Assembly (NCBI GenBank): GCA_016200155.1
Contig: JACQFG010000302.1
Span: 1 to 6,424 of the forward strand
Direction of reading: 5' to 3'
From: Planctomycetota bacterium
Lineage (GTDB): Bacteria; Planctomycetota; Planctomycetia; Gemmatales; Gemmataceae
Length of the DNA: 6,424 bases
In this document: positions 5,019 through 6,424 of the stretch, piece after piece
Numbering within the stretch: position 1 is the first letter of the stretch
How the letters are laid out: every line of letters begins with the position of its first letter
The notes under the pieces: model-generated
Database searches by the model: none
What the model saw: the letters and a program-made list of their open reading frames with translations, nothing else
What the model was told of the DNA's origin: nothing
Position numbers and translations under genes: made by a program

Positions 5019-6424
5019 ATGCAAAGATCAATTCTCCTCCTCGGGATCGCCGGCCTGCTGACCATTTTCGGATTGGCCAGTCTCGGCGCCACCCAGGAAC
5101 CCAAGCAAGACCTGCAAAACCCGATCGAAGTACAAGCGCGCGGTCCGTTGCACGAAGCGTTCGCGCAACCGTTTGATGTGAAGCCCGAGCCCGGCCCGAT
5201 GATCCCGAAGGAGCCGCCGCCCCTGATCAACGAGGAGCCGCCGGAGCAGCGTCCGGAGGCCGACAGCACGCAGTGGATCCCTGGCTACTGGGCCTGGGAC
5301 GCGCAACGGGCAGAGTTCATGTGGGTGAGCGGCGTGTACCGCGTGCCGCCGCAAGGCCGAACGTTTGTGCCGGGCTACTGGCAGAACACGCCGGAGGGTT
5401 GGCGCTGGATTCACGGCTTCTGGGCGGGCCAGAATCAGCAAGAATTACCGTACACGCCCGAACCGCCGGCCCCGCTCGACAACGGCCCGTCGATGCCTGC
5501 GCCCGATGTCGAGTCCTCCTACATCCCCGGAAGCTGGATCTATCGCGACACGCGCTTCATCTGGCGGCCCGGCTACTATGCCGCGAATCGGCCCGGCCGC
5601 GTGTGGAACCCGCCGCGCTTCGTGTGGACGCCCAACGGCTACATTTTCGTCGACGGCTACTGGGACTACCCCTATGAAGATCGCGGCCTGGTGTTCGCGC
5701 CGGTCTATTTCCGTCGGCCGCTCTGGCATGACGCCGGCTGGCGCTTCCGTCCCAGCCTCGTCATCGGCTTCGACGACTTTTATGACTCCGCCTTCGTCTA
5801 CGGCGGCGGGTTTTATTTCGGCAATTACTATGACCCGCTATACTCCCGCCTAGGCTATCGCCCGTGGTATCACGACCGCGGCCGATATGATCCGGCCTTC
5901 AGCCACTACGCCTCGAGAAACCAGCGCAACAACCCGAACTGGATAGCGGGCGTGCAGCAGACCTATGCCGGTCGCACGTCGGGTCGGATCGCCGCGCCGG
6001 TGATCGCCGCGACGCCGGTCGCGCAGTTCAAGAGCAGCCAAGTTCGCCTGGTGAATACCTCGCCGGCCCAGCTGGCGGCGCAGCAAACGCAGATCAAGAC
6101 CACGCGTCAGATCGCCGCCACCCGGCAGCAGCAAGAAGTGGTCGTCACGAAGAGCAGCGCCGGCAAGACCTTCCAGGCCCCGGCAGGTGCGCGAACGTTG
6201 AACCTGTCCTCGTTCGTGCCGGCGAACACGGCGAGTCCGTCCACGAAATTCGAGAGTCCGCGCTCCGTGACGCCCGCGCCGAAGTTCGACACCCCGCGGA
6301 TCGTGACGCCGCCGCCGGCAGCGAAGTCGACATTCACGCCACCGCCGCCGCCCCCAGCAGCGAAGTCGACGTACACGCCGCCGCCGCGCGTGACAACTCC
6401 GCCGCCGCCCCCGCCTCGTGTGAC
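5019..6424 (+). CDS. Secreted WXXGXW (YXWGXW) repeat protein with Pro-rich repeat tail (3' end outside window)
   Basis: The frame is open from the ATG at 5019-5021 to the window end, giving 468 residues. GAGG at 5010-5013 lies 5 bases before the start. The N-terminus (Arg3, then a hydrophobic stretch of about residues 5-22, then LGATQEP) looks like a Sec signal peptide cleaved near residue 24. Residues 40-83 are Pro/Glu-rich. Residues 86-215 carry about six WXXGXW-like units: WIPGYW 86-91, WVSGVY 102-107, FVPGYW 116-121, WIHGFW 130-135, YIPGSW 168-173 and FVDGYW 210-215, plus WRPGYY 182-187. Residues 216-292 are rich in Tyr, Phe, Trp, Gly and Arg; 310-380 are Ala/Gln/Thr-rich; 400-468 are Pro/Thr/Lys-rich with short tandem repeats. 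The molecular function of this family is not known to me. Export to the periplasm or cell surface is inferred from the signal peptide. It is transcribed away from pilB across a 376-base gap; nothing in the sequence ties it to pili. I see no frameshift. Confidence 0.88.
   Translation, partial: MQRSILLLGIAGLLTIFGLASLGATQEPKQDLQNPIEVQARGPLHEAFAQPFDVKPEPGPMIPKEPPPLINEEPPEQRPEADSTQWIPGYWAWDAQRAEFMWVSGVYRVPPQGRTFVPGYWQNTPEGWRWIHGFWAGQNQQELPYTPEPPAPLDNGPSMPAPDVESSYIPGSWIYRDTRFIWRPGYYAANRPGRVWNPPRFVWTPNGYIFVDGYWDYPYEDRGLVFAPVYFRRPLWHDAGWRFRPSLVIGFDDFYDSAFVYGGGFYFGNYYDPLYSRLGYRPWYHDRGRYDPAFSHYASRNQRNNPNWIAGVQQTYAGRTSGRIAAPVIAATPVAQFKSSQVRLVNTSPAQLAAQQTQIKTTRQIAATRQQQEVVVTKSSAGKTFQAPAGARTLNLSSFVPANTASPSTKFESPRSVTPAPKFDTPRIVTPPPAAKSTFTPPPPPPAAKSTYTPPPRVTTPPPPPPRV
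6246..6424 (+). repeat. Pro/Thr/Lys tandem repeats at the C-terminal end of the WXXGXW protein
   Basis: Two degenerate 12-residue units (KFESPRSVTPAP at 410-421, KFDTPRIVTPPP at 422-433) are followed by two 13-residue units, AAKSTFTPPPPPP and AAKSTYTPPPRVT. The DNA period of the latter is 39 bases (6318-6356 and 6357-6395) with high identity at the start of each unit. Another RVTTPPPPPPRV run continues past the window end, so the copy number is unknown. The tract looks disordered and may serve as a wall- or surface-spanning spacer. Confidence 0.75.

Noticed and set aside
4811..5441. Minus-strand open frames of 152 and 137 residues overlapping the WXXGXW gene
   Set aside because: They lie antisense to a well-supported gene, have no known domain, and their Arg-rich composition is typical of GC-rich shadow frames.

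Overview
The window is a GC-rich stretch (roughly 60% G+C by eye) from a Gram-negative-type bacterium. It holds three type IV filament ATPase genes on the minus strand and one secreted-protein gene on the plus strand. Both outer genes run off the window ends. A Planctomycetota origin is my best guess. It rests on the proline-rich extensions, the aromatic WXXGXW-type secreted protein, long GC-driven antisense frames and a GTAG-headed palindromic repeat; none of these is decisive without a database search.

Layout, read in the direction of transcription of the minus-strand block: (1) a full-length PilB/GspE-type extension ATPase (4642 to 2933, 569 aa); (2) a 410-base gap with a 74-base inverted pair of palindromes resembling a REPIN, an AT-rich palindrome and a possible promoter; (3) a PilT-type retraction ATPase (start at 2516 or 2522, stop at 1287, about 409 aa) with an unusual acidic C-terminal tail; (4) a 63-base gap; (5) a second PilB/GspE-type ATPase starting at 1223, with an exceptional 150-residue Pro/Ala/Lys-rich N-terminal extension, cut by the window start after 407 residues. 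On the plus strand, starting at 5019 and divergent from PilB across a 376-base intergenic region, is a signal-peptide protein with about six WXXGXW-like repeats and a proline-rich tandem-repeat tail. It is cut by the window end after 468 residues.

The two PilB-like proteins and PilT would act in the cytoplasm at the base of a type IV pilus or type II secretion-like machine. PilB-type hexamers drive filament assembly and PilT drives disassembly. Two extension-type ATPases flanking one retraction ATPase suggest either two machines sharing one PilT or alternative motors for one machine. The pilin, platform (PilC/GspF) and secretin genes are not in view. The secreted WXXGXW protein has no visible functional link to the pilus genes beyond its divergent position.

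Nothing here amounts to a clearly new system. The most distinctive items are the REPIN-like element, the Pro-rich head on the second PilB, the acidic tail on PilT and the repeat architecture of the secreted protein.
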